Counted from the first letter of the stretch, positions 47,152-58,404 are shown. The stretch: 64,000 bases of DNA from Diaminobutyricimonas aerilata (GCF_002797715.1 NZ_PGFF01000001.1:1697304-1761303), one strand, 5' to 3'. Numbers and translations are program-made. Notes: generated from the letters alone by a model not told the origin.

Positions 47152-48483
47152 GTGAATTCCGCGCGCGCCTGGGTCGTCTACGGGGTCGCGGTCTTCGCCT
47201 ACGTGACCGCCGTGCTGCAACGCACGACGCTCGGCGTCTCGGGAGTGCAGGCGACGGACCGCTTCTCGGTCGACGCCACCACCCTCTCGAGCCTCACCGT
47301 CGCGCAGCTCGTCGTCTACGCGGGACTGCAGATCCCGGTGGGCGTGCTGCTCGACCGTGTCGGACCGCGCGTGCTCATCGCGGGGGGCGCGGTGCTCATG
47401 GCCGCCGGGCAGAGCGTGCTCGGGCTCGCCCCCGACATCGGGCTCGCCGTGCTCGGTCGCATCCTCGTCGGAGCGGGCGACGCGATGACCTTCATCTCGG
47501 TCATCCGCCTGCTTCCGTCGTGGTTCGACGGTCGCGTGCTGCCGCAGGTCTCCCAGTGGACCGGCACCGTCGGCCAGTTCGGGCAGGTGCTCTCCGCGCT
47601 GCCGTTCGCGCTGCTGCTGCACGACCTCGGTTGGAGTGCCGCGTTCCTCTCCGCCGGCGCTCTGGCCGCCCTCTCGGCGGTGCTCGTGCTGCTGCTGGTC
47701 GACAACGGGCGGGAGGTACCCGCGTTCTCCGGTCCGATCACCCTGCCGACGAAGGCGCTCACACGGCTACGGGATGCGCTGGGCCGACCGGGTACGCAAC
47801 TCGGTTTCTGGTCGCACTACGTCACGCAGTCCTCCGGCACCATGCTCACCCTGCTGTGGGGGTTCCCGTTCCTGTCCGTCGCCCTCGGCTACGGGGCGTC
47901 GGGCGCCTCCGCGATGCTCATGCTCATCGTCGTCGGGGGAGTGCTGTCGGGTCCCGTGCTCGGGCTGCTCACCGCGCGATTCCCGATGCGCCGCAGCAAC
48001 ATCGTGCTCGGCATCGTCGCCGCGATGGGGGTCGCGTGGGCGATCGTGCTCGCCTGGCCGGGCAGACCTCCGCTGTGGGCGGTCATCCTGCTCTTCGTCA
48101 CGGTGGCGGTCGGCGGTCCCGGCTCGCTCATCGGTTTCGACTTCGCCCGCACCTTCAACCCGCTGCGCAGCCTCGGCTCGGCCAACGGCGTCGTCAACGT
48201 GGGCGGATTCCTCGCGAGCTTCGTGATGATGTTCCTCGTCGGTCTCGTGCTCGACGGGCTCGACCGCGCCGCGGGGGGCAGCGGGGCGCCCGAGGAGCTG
48301 TACTCGTTCGACCACTTCCGTCTCGCGTTCCTCGTTCAGTACGTGATCGTCGGGATCGGGGTGGTCTTCCTCGTCTCGGCTCGCCGTCGCACGCGGCGCA
48401 AGCTGCACGAGGAAGAAGGAATAGAAGTGGCCCCCATCTGGGTTGCACTGATGAGGAGATGGCGCCGCCGTTCGGCAGGTTGA
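47152..48483 (+). CDS. Major facilitator superfamily transporter
   Basis: 443 aa with twelve predicted membrane segments. The MFS loop 2-3 motif appears as GVLLDRVGPRVLIAGG, and GLLTARFPMRRSNIVLG is the equivalent in the second half. TVAQLVVYAGLQIPVG and DAMTFISVIRLLPSWF resemble nitrate/nitrite and sugar-phosphate-type members, but the substrate cannot be fixed. GTG 47152 follows TAGGCT by seven bases (probably leaderless), 21 bp after the PAC2 stop. Confidence 0.88.
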   Translation: MNSARAWVVYGVAVFAYVTAVLQRTTLGVSGVQATDRFSVDATTLSSLTVAQLVVYAGLQIPVGVLLDRVGPRVLIAGGAVLMAAGQSVLGLAPDIGLAVLGRILVGAGDAMTFISVIRLLPSWFDGRVLPQVSQWTGTVGQFGQVLSALPFALLLHDLGWSAAFLSAGALAALSAVLVLLLVDNGREVPAFSGPITLPTKALTRLRDALGRPGTQLGFWSHYVTQSSGTMLTLLWGFPFLSVALGYGASGASAMLMLIVVGGVLSGPVLGLLTARFPMRRSNIVLGIVAAMGVAWAIVLAWPGRPPLWAVILLFVTVAVGGPGSLIGFDFARTFNPLRSLGSANGVVNVGGFLASFVMMFLVGLVLDGLDRAAGGSGAPEELYSFDHFRLAFLVQYVIVGIGVVFLVSARRRTRRKLHEEEGIEVAPIWVALMRRWRRRSAG

Positions 48484-48636
48484 GGCGACCGTCCGGTCGG
48501 CCGGCGAGCCCGATCCGTGCCATAATCGATTATTGAAGACCCGGTCTGTCCCGTGTCATCGTCCGCCTCTCCCCGGCGGTCGAGCCCAGGACTTGACATG
48601 GGTCTTAGTACTGCCCGAAAACTTTGAGAGGTGCGC
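48484..48636 (+). promoter_or_regulatory. sigA upstream region with AT-rich palindrome
   Basis: 153 bp. A perfect 12-bp palindrome ATAATCGATTAT at 48522-48533 stands out against the GC-rich background, and it overlaps CATAAT, a possible -10. Further down, TTGACA at 48593-48598 is a consensus -35, though no good -10 lies 17 bp after it. GAGAGG gives the sigA ribosome site. Confidence 0.5.
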
Positions 48637-49974
48637 ATGGCGACACGAACGACGGCCGCGAAGGCGAAGGCCGAGACGTCGCAGAACGCCGATGCGGTCG
48701 AGGAGACCGAGACCACGACCACGGCGGCGAAGAAGCCCGCTCGTAAGCCGGCGGCGAAGGCCGCCCCCAAGACGAAGGCCACCCGTTCGACGAAGGCCAC
48801 CAAGGCCGCGGACGACACCGACGACGAGGAGCTCGACGGCGAGCCCGTGATCGACGAGGCGGACACGCCGGATGTCGTCGCGGACACGGCCGATGTCGAG
48901 ACGGCGGACGAGCCGGTCGTCGAGGAGACGAAGGACGCGGAGGAGTCGGACGACGAAGAGTCGACGGGCAAGGACGAGGAGCTGCCCACCGGCGCACTCC
49001 GTCTGACCTCCACCGACGACGAGGACGAGGTCCCGGTCTACTCGGCCGCGATCACCGGCGCGACGGCGGACCCGGTCAAGGACTACCTGAAGCAGATCGG
49101 TAAGGTCGCGCTCCTGAACGCGGCCGAAGAGGTCGAGCTCGCGATGCGCATCGAGGCGGGCCTGTTCGCCGAAGAGAAGCTGTCGCAGATGGCCGAGGCC
49201 GAGAAGCGGTCGCAGCTGGGCCGCGAACTCGCCTGGGTCGCGAAGGACGGGCAGCGCGCGAAGAGCCACCTGCTCGGCGCCAACCTGCGTCTCGTGGTCT
49301 CCCTCGCCAAGCGCTACACCGGCCGCGGCATGCAGTTCCTCGACCTGATCCAGGAAGGCAACCTGGGCCTCATCCGTGCCGTCGAGAAGTTCGACTACAC
49401 GAAGGGCTTCAAGTTCTCCACCTACGCCACGTGGTGGATCCGTCAGGCGATCACCCGCGCGATGGCCGACCAGGCGCGCACCATCCGCATCCCGGTGCAC
49501 ATGGTCGAGGTGATCAACAAGCTCGCCCGCGTGCAGCGCCAGATGCTGCAGGACCTGGGTCGCGAACCCACGCCCGAGGAACTGAGCCGCGAACTCGACA
49601 TGACCCCCGAGAAGGTCATCGAGGTGCAGAAGTACGGTCGCGAGCCGATCTCGTTGCACACTCCGCTCGGTGAAGACGGCGACAGCGAGTTCGGTGACCT
49701 CATCGAGGACACCGAGGCGGTCGTGCCGGCGGATGCGGTGGGCTTCACGATGCTGCAGAAGCAGCTCGAGAGCCTGCTCGATTCGCTGAGCGAGCGCGAG
49801 GCCGGAGTCATCCGGATGCGCTTCGGGCTCGGTGACGGCATGCCGAAGACCCTCGACCAGATCGGCGACACGTTCGGGGTCACGCGCGAGCGGATCCGCC
49901 AGATCGAGTCGAAGACGATGGCGAAGCTGCGCCACCCGTCGCGGTCGCAGTCGCTGCGCGACTACCTCGAGTAA
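48637..49974 (+). CDS. sigA: Primary sigma factor (RpoD/SigA)
   Basis: 445 aa. The first 140 residues are Ala/Lys/Thr-rich then acidic and disordered. Region 1.2 begins [25 protein letters not shown]; region 2 has [44 protein letters not shown] with the -10-recognition helix [20 protein letters not shown]; region 4 has [33 protein letters not shown], which reads the -35. Essential housekeeping sigma. ATG 48637 has GAGAGG seven bases upstream; murT starts 3 bp after the stop. Confidence 0.97.
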   Translation: MATRTTAAKAKAETSQNADAVEETETTTTAAKKPARKPAAKAAPKTKATRSTKATKAADDTDDEELDGEPVIDEADTPDVVADTADVETADEPVVEETKDAEESDDEESTGKDEELPTGALRLTSTDDEDEVPVYSAAITGATADPVKDYLKQIGKVALLNAAEEVELAMRIEAGLFAEEKLSQMAEAEKRSQLGRELAWVAKDGQRAKSHLLGANLRLVVSLAKRYTGRGMQFLDLIQEGNLGLIRAVEKFDYTKGFKFSTYATWWIRQAITRAMADQARTIRIPVHMVEVINKLARVQRQMLQDLGREPTPEELSRELDMTPEKVIEVQKYGREPISLHTPLGEDGDSEFGDLIEDTEAVVPADAVGFTMLQKQLESLLDSLSEREAGVIRMRFGLGDGMPKTLDQIGDTFGVTRERIRQIESKTMAKLRHPSRSQSLRDYLE

Positions 49975-49977
49975 GCC

Positions 49978-51222
49978 GTGAAGTACGCCGCTGCGGTCCT
50001 CGTCGGCCGCGGGGTGCGCACGCTCGCACGCCTGCGGAAGCGCGGGGGCGGCTCCGCCGTGCCCGGACTCGTCGTCAACCGCATCGCGCCGCGGTTCCTC
50101 GCGGACACGCTGCGCTCCTTCCCCGAGGGACTCGTGGTCGTCTCGGGCTCGAGCGGCAAGTCGACGACGACCAAGATGCTCGTCGCCGTGCTCGACGCCC
50201 ACGGGCGCCGCGTGTTCACGAACCCCTCGACGGCGAACATCGCCCAGGGGCTCACCTCGGCGCTTCTCGAGCGCACGAGCCTCGCCGGGCGTATCGACGC
50301 CGACGTGGCGGTGCTCGAGATGGACGAGGCCCACGGGGCGCGCATCGCCCCGGACCTCCGTCCGAAGCTGTCGGTGCTGACCAACGTCATGACCGACCAG
50401 ATCGACCGGTTCCACGACTCCGAGCAGGTCGCGCGTCACCTGCGCACGATCGCGACCTCGACGACCGACGCGGTCGTCCTCAACGCCGACGACGGCTTCG
50501 TCGCAGCTCTCGCCGGCGAGATCGCCTCCCGCGTGCGGGTCACCCGGTTCGGGGTCACCGACACGGTGCTCGCGGGTCTCCCGCGCGGTCTGGGGACGAC
50601 CCGCACGAGCGACGCACGCACGACCGACGGGCTGATCATCACCGCCGTGGGGGATCGCACCGCGACCGTCAGCTGGGCGGGGGAGAGCGCCGAGGTCGGG
50701 CTGCCGGCCCGCGGCGTGCACTACGCCGTCGACGCGGCGGCGGCCCTCGCGGGCGCGGCGACGCTCCTCGGCGACGCGTTCTCGTTGACGACCGCGGTCG
50801 CCGCGATCTCGGCGATGCCGCCCGTCTTCGGGCGCGGCGAGGTGCTCACCGTGCGCGGCCGCGAGGTGGAGTTCGTGCTCGTGCAGAATCCCACGAGCTT
50901 CCAGCTCAACGTCGACCACCTGCCCGAAGAGCTCGACCAGGTGCTCGTCGCGATGGGCTCCGACGTGCGGGACCCCGGCTACTTCTGGCCCGTCGACGCG
51001 CGGAGGCTCCGCCGGGTGCACACCGTGACCGGGTCGAAGGCGCCCGAGATGGCCCTGCAGCTCGAATACCAGGGAGTGCCCGTGCAGAAGGTCAGCACCG
51101 ACCTGCCGCGCGCGGTCGACGAGTTCCTCGCTCTGCCCGAACCGGTGGCCGGACGCAAGACGATCGTGTTCACCGCCGACCCCATGCGTCGCATCCGCGC
51201 CCACCTGGGGCTGCACTCGTGA
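49978..51222 (+). CDS. murT: MurT-like Mur ligase (lipid II D-Glu ligase subunit) without zinc ribbon
   Basis: 414 aa. In the normal MurT-GatD pair, MurT activates the alpha-carboxyl of D-Glu in lipid II with ATP and GatD supplies ammonia. Walker A GSSGKSTTTK (57-66) and the Mur core (NPSTANIAQGL, EMDEAHGARI, LTNVMTDQIDRFHD) are intact, followed by the DUF1727 domain (LVQNPTSFQLNVDHL). The protein has no cysteine, so the Cys4 ribbon usual between the two domains is gone. The conserved D-x-S-W-x-W-D-x-D-F-E stretch of DUF1727 reads DPGYFWPVDAR (332-342). GTG 49978; stop overlaps gatD by 4 bp. Confidence 0.88.
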   Translation: MKYAAAVLVGRGVRTLARLRKRGGGSAVPGLVVNRIAPRFLADTLRSFPEGLVVVSGSSGKSTTTKMLVAVLDAHGRRVFTNPSTANIAQGLTSALLERTSLAGRIDADVAVLEMDEAHGARIAPDLRPKLSVLTNVMTDQIDRFHDSEQVARHLRTIATSTTDAVVLNADDGFVAALAGEIASRVRVTRFGVTDTVLAGLPRGLGTTRTSDARTTDGLIITAVGDRTATVSWAGESAEVGLPARGVHYAVDAAAALAGAATLLGDAFSLTTAVAAISAMPPVFGRGEVLTVRGREVEFVLVQNPTSFQLNVDHLPEELDQVLVAMGSDVRDPGYFWPVDARRLRRVHTVTGSKAPEMALQLEYQGVPVQKVSTDLPRAVDEFLALPEPVAGRKTIVFTADPMRRIRAHLGLHS

Positions 51223-51935
51223 GCGCCGTGCTCGCGCTGCTGCCGCAGCTCACCAACGTGAACGGCGACGCCGAGAACGCCCTCGTGCTCGCCCAGCGCG
51301 CCCGCTGGGCCGGCGTGCCCGCCGACGTCGTGCCCGTGGGGACGGCGGAGGACCTGCCGTCGGCGCGTCCCACGGCGATCGTGCTCGGCTCCTCGACCGA
51401 CGGCGACCTCGCCGCGGTGCGCGACGGGCTGGCTCCGCTCCGGGCCGCGCTCGACGCATGGCTCACCGACGGCGTGCCGGTGCTCGCCGTCGGCACCGGC
51501 CTCGAACTCCTCACCCGCGAGGTGGACCTCGGTGCCGGGAACGCCATCCCGGGGCTCGGTCTGATCGCCGCTCGTGCCGTGCCGCTCTCCCAGCGCGCAT
51601 CCGGCGACCTGCTCGTCGACTCCCGCCACGGTCGCCTCGTCGGGTACGAGAACCACGCCCGCCGGCTCGTGCTCGAGGCGGGCACCTCGGCCCTGGGCCG
51701 CGTCGCGCACGGCGTCGGTGACGGCGACGGCGCCGACGGGGTGGAGGTCGGATCCCTCATCGGCACCCGCCTGCACGGTCCGGTGCTCGCGAAGAACCCG
51801 GCCATGGCGGATGCCCTGCTCACCGCCGCACTCGGCGAGCGGTACACGACCGCCGCACCCGAGTTCTCCCGCATCGACCGCTACGCGGCCGACGCACGAC
51901 TCGCCATCGCGGCGAGCGTGGGTCTCACCGCCTGA
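51219..51935 (+). CDS. gatD: GatD-like glutamine amidotransferase subunit lacking the catalytic cysteine
   Basis: 238 aa, class I glutaminase fold of the CobB/CobQ type. His186 in RLHGPVLAKNP and YENHARR are kept. The nucleophile is not: the loop that reads AVCGGxQLL in active GatD is AVGTGLELL, with Gly92 (GGC at 51492-51494) where S. aureus has Cys94. No cysteine occurs anywhere in the protein, so glutamine hydrolysis is not expected. Retention in a 4-bp overlap with murT suggests a structural or regulatory role in the complex. Confidence 0.88.
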   Translation: MSAVLALLPQLTNVNGDAENALVLAQRARWAGVPADVVPVGTAEDLPSARPTAIVLGSSTDGDLAAVRDGLAPLRAALDAWLTDGVPVLAVGTGLELLTREVDLGAGNAIPGLGLIAARAVPLSQRASGDLLVDSRHGRLVGYENHARRLVLEAGTSALGRVAHGVGDGDGADGVEVGSLIGTRLHGPVLAKNPAMADALLTAALGERYTTAAPEFSRIDRYAADARLAIAASVGLTA

Positions 51936-51950
51936 CGCCACAGATACGAC

Positions 51951-51982
51951 GAACGCCGGGCACCCGAAGGTGCCCGGCGTTC
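51951..51982 (+). terminator. Hairpin terminator after gatD
   Basis: Perfect 14-bp stem GAACGCCGGGCACC / GGTGCCCGGCGTTC closed by a CGAA tetraloop, 16 bp past the gatD stop. No T-run follows. It lies between the convergent gatD and DUF7455 genes and may act in both directions. Confidence 0.75.
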
Positions 51983-52008
51983 CGTGTCAGTGGTCCTGTG
52001 TCAGGGGA

Positions 52009-52245
52009 TCAGGCGCGCTGCCCTTCGAGCAGTCGGCTCGACTCGTCGTGCCAGGCGAGCGCCTTCTCGGAGAGCTTCTCCTTGAAGCGCGCCGCGTGGT
52101 GAGCACAGAAGAGCAGCTCGCCGCTGCTCATCGTCACACGCACGTAGGCCTGCGCCCCGCAGCTGTCGCACCGGTCAAGGGCGGTGAGGCTGCGGTCCTG
52201 AGCGAGCTCGTTGGTAACTGCACTCTCGGTAGTCATCTGAGACAT
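52009..52245 (-). CDS. DUF7455 small cysteine-rich protein
   Basis: 78 aa. A short polar N-terminus, then a compact metal-binding-like core: LDRCDSCGAQAYVRVTMSSGELLFCAHHAARFKEKL, where CxxC and CxHH could hold one zinc ion. Conserved beside sigA and parE in actinobacteria; function unknown. ATG 52245 has AAGGAG six bases upstream, better than the longer open frame. Confidence 0.87.
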   Translation of the reverse strand: MSQMTTESAVTNELAQDRSLTALDRCDSCGAQAYVRVTMSSGELLFCAHHAARFKEKLSEKALAWHDESSRLLEGQRA

Positions 52246-52455
52246 CGGCTGCTCCTTACGGGCTCGGATTGCGGAAAGGCCGCGTGCGTCAATCAAAACA
52301 CGTCGAACATGGGGATGGGCGCCATACGGGCTGCATTTCGCTGAACGCGTAGCCACGGCCTGGTGAGGGTGTCGCGGCGCGGGATGCGTTCCGGCCCTCG
52401 TTACAGTGGAACGTCGTGCGCGATCAGCGCATTCCCGTCCCGATCGAGGAGCTCC
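52246..52455. other. Divergent intergenic region (DUF7455 / parE)
   Basis: 210 bp. Leftwards, TTGACG (about 52284-52289 on the minus strand) is a possible -35 for the DUF7455 gene within a locally AT-richer stretch (caatcaaaacacg). Rightwards, GTTACAGTGGAACGTCG near 52402 may contain the parE -10. No other structure seen. Confidence 0.35.
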
Positions 52456-54531
<2,076 letters not shown>

Positions 54532-54745
54532 TCCGGCGCGCAGCCGCATCGCACCAGCGACAGCGGGGCGCGTCCGCCCTCGGGTGCGCTGTGCCGGTTC
54601 CCGCGTGCAGCGGGAGCGGAACGACGGCCCGACACCCCGAGTCCGAGCGCCGACACGCCGGGCACCGCGTCGGGCATCCGCTCTCGCTGCCGCCCCCGGC
54701 CCGCCCCGCCCCGGCCCGACGAACTGATCGCCCCCGACACGAGAA

Positions 54746-54775
54746 GGGCCCCGCATCCAGCCGGATGCGGGGCCC
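54746..54775. terminator. Bidirectional hairpin between parE and qcrB
   Basis: A 13-bp perfect stem GGGCCCCGCATCC / GGATGCGGGGCCC with an AGCC loop, 215 bp after the parE stop and 24 bp before the qcrB stop on the other strand. The closeness to qcrB suggests it mainly ends the qcr operon. The rest of 54532-54798 shows nothing I recognise. Confidence 0.75.
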
Positions 54776-54798
54776 TCGTCGTCAGAGGAACAGTCGGA

Positions 54799-56463
54799 TC
54801 AGTGGTGACCGCCGTCGCCGTGGTGTGCGGCGACCTCGATCTCGCCCTTGGTGACCGGAGCGATCCGGTCCTCGAAGAACCAGCGGGAGAGGCCGGCGCG
54901 CACGCGCTGGCCCACGCCGATGCGTCCACGCGAGTCCGGACGGATCATGTGCGGGCGGTTCTCCTCGAAGCTCACCAGTCGCCAGCGCTCGTACTCGTCG
55001 AGCTGCTGGTGCACCTCGATGTACTCGCCGCCGGGGAGGCGCACAATGCGGCCCGACTCGTAGCCGTGCAGCGCGATCTCGCGGTCCTTGCGCTGCAGCG
55101 CGAGGCAGATGCGCTTGGCGACGATGAACGCGATGATCGGGCCGACGATCAGCAGCACCTGCATCGTGTGGATGACACCCTCGATGCTCAGCGCGAAGTG
55201 CGTCGCCATGAGGTCGGAGCTCGCCGCGGCGAACATCACGCAGTAGAACACGATGCCGGCGGCGCCGATCGCGGTGCGGGTGGGCGCGTTGCGCGGACGG
55301 TCGGCGATGTGGTGCTCGCGACGGTCGCCCGTGATCCAGGCCTCGATGAACGGGTACACCGCGATGAGCACGATGAATCCACCGAGGATGACGACCGGCA
55401 CGATGATGTTCATCGAGAAGGTCCAGCCGAAGAGGATGAACTCCCAGTGCGGCGGGATCAGGCGCAGCATGCCGTCGGCGAATCCGATGTACCAGTCCGG
55501 CTGCGTACCGGCCGAGACGGGGGAGGGGTCGTACGGGCCGTAGTTCCAGATCGGGTTGATCGTCACGAGCGACGCGATGAGCGCGATGACGCCGAACACG
55601 ATGAAGAAGAAGCCGCCGGCCTTCGCCGCGAACACCGGCATGATCGGCACGCCGACGACGTTCTCGTTCGTGCGGCCGGGGCCGGCGAACTGGGTGTGCT
55701 TGTTCACGATCAGCAGCAGCATGTGCACGCCGAGCGCGGCCACCAGGATGGCGGGCAGCAGCAGGATGTGCAGCACGTACAGGCGCGCGACGATGTCGGT
55801 TCCCGGGAACTCGCCGCCGAAGAGCAGGTACGAGATCCAGGTCCCGACGACCGGGAGGCCCTTGACCATGCCGTCGATGATGCGCAGACCGTTGCCGGAG
55901 AGCAGGTCGTCGGGAAGCGAGTATCCGGTGAAGCCCTCGGCCATGGCCAGGATGAACAGCACGAAGCCGATCAGCCAGTTGATCTCACGCGGCTTGCGGA
56001 ACGCACCGGTGAAGAACACGCGCAGCATGTGCAGCACGATCGAGGCCACGAAGAGCAGGGCCGCCCAGTGGTGGATCTGCCGCATGAGCAGACCGCCGCG
56101 GATGTCGAAGCTGATGTCGAGCGACGACGCGTAGGCGATCGACATCTCGATGCCGCGCATCGGCGCGTACGACCCCTCGTACTCCACCTCGACCATCGAG
56201 GGCTGGAAGAAGAACGTCAGGAACGTGCCCGAGAGCAGGATGACGACGAAGCTGTAGAGCGCCACCTCGCCGAGCATGAACGACCAGTGGTCGGGGAAGA
56301 TCTTGCGACCCAGCTCCTTGACCAGTCCCGACATGCTCGTGCGCTCGTCGATGTAGTTCGCCGCCCACCCGGTGAACCGGGTACCGCGGCTCGGCACGAC
56401 CGGACGCGACGGCGCTTGCGCCTGCGGGGTCGTGGTGGTGGTGGGGTTCTCTGTGGTGGTCAC
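54799..56463 (-). CDS. qcrB: Cytochrome bc1 complex cytochrome b subunit
   Basis: 554 aa, membrane. Two pairs of haem-binding histidines lie in RQIHHWAALLFVASIVLHMLRVFF and RLYVLHILLLPAILVAALGVHMLLL. The quinol-site motif PDW appears in TQPDWYIGFADGMLRLIPPHWE, which together with the C-terminal extension is characteristic of actinobacterial QcrB. Oxidises menaquinol in the bcc-aa3 supercomplex. GTG 56463 overlaps the qcrA stop by 4 bp. Confidence 0.97.
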   Translation of the reverse strand: MTTTENPTTTTTPQAQAPSRPVVPSRGTRFTGWAANYIDERTSMSGLVKELGRKIFPDHWSFMLGEVALYSFVVILLSGTFLTFFFQPSMVEVEYEGSYAPMRGIEMSIAYASSLDISFDIRGGLLMRQIHHWAALLFVASIVLHMLRVFFTGAFRKPREINWLIGFVLFILAMAEGFTGYSLPDDLLSGNGLRIIDGMVKGLPVVGTWISYLLFGGEFPGTDIVARLYVLHILLLPAILVAALGVHMLLLIVNKHTQFAGPGRTNENVVGVPIMPVFAAKAGGFFFIVFGVIALIASLVTINPIWNYGPYDPSPVSAGTQPDWYIGFADGMLRLIPPHWEFILFGWTFSMNIIVPVVILGGFIVLIAVYPFIEAWITGDRREHHIADRPRNAPTRTAIGAAGIVFYCVMFAAASSDLMATHFALSIEGVIHTMQVLLIVGPIIAFIVAKRICLALQRKDREIALHGYESGRIVRLPGGEYIEVHQQLDEYERWRLVSFEENRPHMIRPDSRGRIGVGQRVRAGLSRWFFEDRIAPVTKGEIEVAAHHGDGGHH

Positions 56464-57551
56464 AGCTCGCGCTCCCAGAAGGACGGCCCGACGGGCTCGG
56501 TGAAGTCGCTCTGCGCGATGAGGTAGCCCTCGTCGTCGACCGCGATCGGCAGCTGCGGAAGCGGCCGCGCCGCCGGGCCGAAGATGACCTTCGCCTGGTC
56601 GGAGACGTCGAACTGCGACTGGTGGCAGGGGCAGAGCAAGTGGTGGGTGTGCTGCTCGTAGAGGGCAACGGGGCATCCGACATGGGTGCAGATCTTGGAG
56701 TAGGCGACGATGCCGTCGTACGACCAGGACTTGCGGTCCTCGGACTCCTTGAGCTCTGCGGGGTTCATGCGGACGAGGAGCACGGCCGCCTTGGCCTTCT
56801 CCTCCAGCTTGTGGTGGGACTCGTTGAGCCCCTCCGGGATCACGTGGAACACCGAGCCGAGCGTCACGTCGGACGCGCGGATGGGGGAGCCGTCGGGATC
56901 ACGCGTGAGACGGACGTTCTTGTCCCAAATCGTGTGCTTGAGGAGCTTGACCGGGTCCGCAGCCGGGGCGAGGTCGCGGAACAGCACGACCGCCGGGATC
57001 GGCGTCGCCACGAGCGCGCCGATGAGCGTGTTGCGCAACAGGGCGCGACGGCCGAAGCCGGACTCCTTGTTGCCGAGGGCGAAGACCTCGACGGCCTTGG
57101 CGCGGGTCGCGTCGCTGCCGCGCGTGCCGTGACGCTGCTCGACGAGATCGTGCCCGTCCATGAGCGCCTTCGACCAGTGCACGGCACCGAGACCGATGCC
57201 GAGCAGACCGAGCGTGATGCCGAGTCCGAGCAGGAGGTTGCTCAGGCGCACCGAGCCCATGTCGCCCTCGGTGATCGGGAAGGCGATGTACGCCGCGACC
57301 GCGAAGACGCTGCCGACGATGGATGCGTAGAACAGCCACACGACGCGGCGCTCGGCCTGGGCATCCTTCTTCGGGTCCACGTCGGTGACGCGGGGCCGGT
57401 GCGGGGGGAATCCGGGGTTCTCGAACGAGTCGGAACGCACGACGGCGGTGCCGGAGGAGACCTCAGGGTGCTCGCTCCTCGCAACGTCCTTGCCGGGCTT
57501 GGCGTCGTTCACGCCCGAGTCCGGTTCGGCGCTGTCGTCCTGCTTCGCCAT
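56460..57551 (-). CDS. qcrA: Cytochrome bc1 complex Rieske iron-sulfur subunit
   Basis: 363 aa with three N-terminal membrane helices (about 71-92, 104-125, 173-191), the actinobacterial form rather than the usual single anchor. The [2Fe-2S] ligands are in CTHVGC (288-293) and CPCHQS (307-312), with the stabilising disulfide cysteines included. Passes electrons from menaquinol to the c-type haems of QcrC. ATG 57551; qcrC stop is 33 bp upstream. Confidence 0.97.
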   Translation of the reverse strand: MAKQDDSAEPDSGVNDAKPGKDVARSEHPEVSSGTAVVRSDSFENPGFPPHRPRVTDVDPKKDAQAERRVVWLFYASIVGSVFAVAAYIAFPITEGDMGSVRLSNLLLGLGITLGLLGIGLGAVHWSKALMDGHDLVEQRHGTRGSDATRAKAVEVFALGNKESGFGRRALLRNTLIGALVATPIPAVVLFRDLAPAADPVKLLKHTIWDKNVRLTRDPDGSPIRASDVTLGSVFHVIPEGLNESHHKLEEKAKAAVLLVRMNPAELKESEDRKSWSYDGIVAYSKICTHVGCPVALYEQHTHHLLCPCHQSQFDVSDQAKVIFGPAARPLPQLPIAVDDEGYLIAQSDFTEPVGPSFWEREL

Positions 57552-57584
57552 GGTGTCCTTCCAGTGAGTGCGGGTCGTCGGGGG

Positions 57585-58382
57585 TCAGTTGGAGCGGGCG
57601 GTCAGCCAGATCGTGATGCCCACGATCGCCCCGAGACCGAAGATCCAGATGAAGAGGCCCTCTGCCACTGGGCCGAGACTGCCGAGGTCGACGCCACCGG
57701 GCGACGGGGCGGAAGCCCACTCGGTCAGGTAGGTGATGATGTCGGCCTTGTCCTCGGGCGTGAGGTTCAGGTCGTTGAACACCGGCATGTTCTGCGGGCC
57801 GGTGACCATGGCCTCGTAGATGTGCACGGCGCTGACGTCCTTGAGGTTCGGCGCGTACTTGCCCTCCGTGAGCGCACCGCCGGCGCCGGCCACGTTGTGG
57901 CACATCGCGCAGTTGATACGGAAGAGCTCGGCGCCGTTGGCGGCGTCGCCGTCGGACTGCAGGTACTCCTCGTCGGGGATGGCCGGCCCGGGGGCGAGCG
58001 ACGCGACCCACGCGGCGAGCTTGTGCACGTCCTCTTCGCTGAACTGGGCGGGCTTGTCCGGGGCCTGCGGACCCGTTGCGGCCATCGGCATGCGGCCGGT
58101 GCCGACCTGGAAGTCGACGGATGCGGCACCGACACCGATGAGGCTCGGGCCTGCCTCGGTGCCCTGGGCGTCGAGGCCGTGGCAGCTCGCGCAGTTCGCG
58201 GCGAAGATCTTGCCGCCCTCGTCGACCATCTCCTGGGTCGCTTCGGTGGTGTCGGCCGTGGCCGATGTCGTGAACATCGCGTAGGCGCCGCCGGTGGCCA
58301 GCAGACCGACGAGCAGCAGCGCAGCCGAGGCCAGCGGGTGCCGACGGCCGGAGGTACGGGGGGAGCGTGTCTTCTTCGCCAT
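57585..58382 (-). CDS. qcrC: Cytochrome bc1 complex dihaem cytochrome c subunit
   Basis: 265 aa. N-terminal signal anchor (HPLASAALLLVGLLATGGAYA), two haem c sites CASCH (64-68) and CAMCH (158-162) with distal methionines in GRMPM and GPQNMPVF, and a C-terminal membrane helix (242-262). Carries electrons directly from the Rieske centre to the aa3 oxidase. ATG 58382 is chosen; a TTG at 58400 preceded by AAGG would add six residues. ctaE ends 22 bp upstream. Confidence 0.95.
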   Translation of the reverse strand: MAKKTRSPRTSGRRHPLASAALLLVGLLATGGAYAMFTTSATADTTEATQEMVDEGGKIFAANCASCHGLDAQGTEAGPSLIGVGAASVDFQVGTGRMPMAATGPQAPDKPAQFSEEDVHKLAAWVASLAPGPAIPDEEYLQSDGDAANGAELFRINCAMCHNVAGAGGALTEGKYAPNLKDVSAVHIYEAMVTGPQNMPVFNDLNLTPEDKADIITYLTEWASAPSPGGVDLGSLGPVAEGLFIWIFGLGAIVGITIWLTARSN

Positions 58383-58404
58383 GCGGGGGATCCGGTCCAA
58401 TGCC

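Noticed and set aside
48593-48621. Strong SigA promoter for sigA from TTGACA at 48593
   Set aside because: The -35 is consensus but nothing resembling a -10 lies 16-19 bp downstream; left as a note on the region only.
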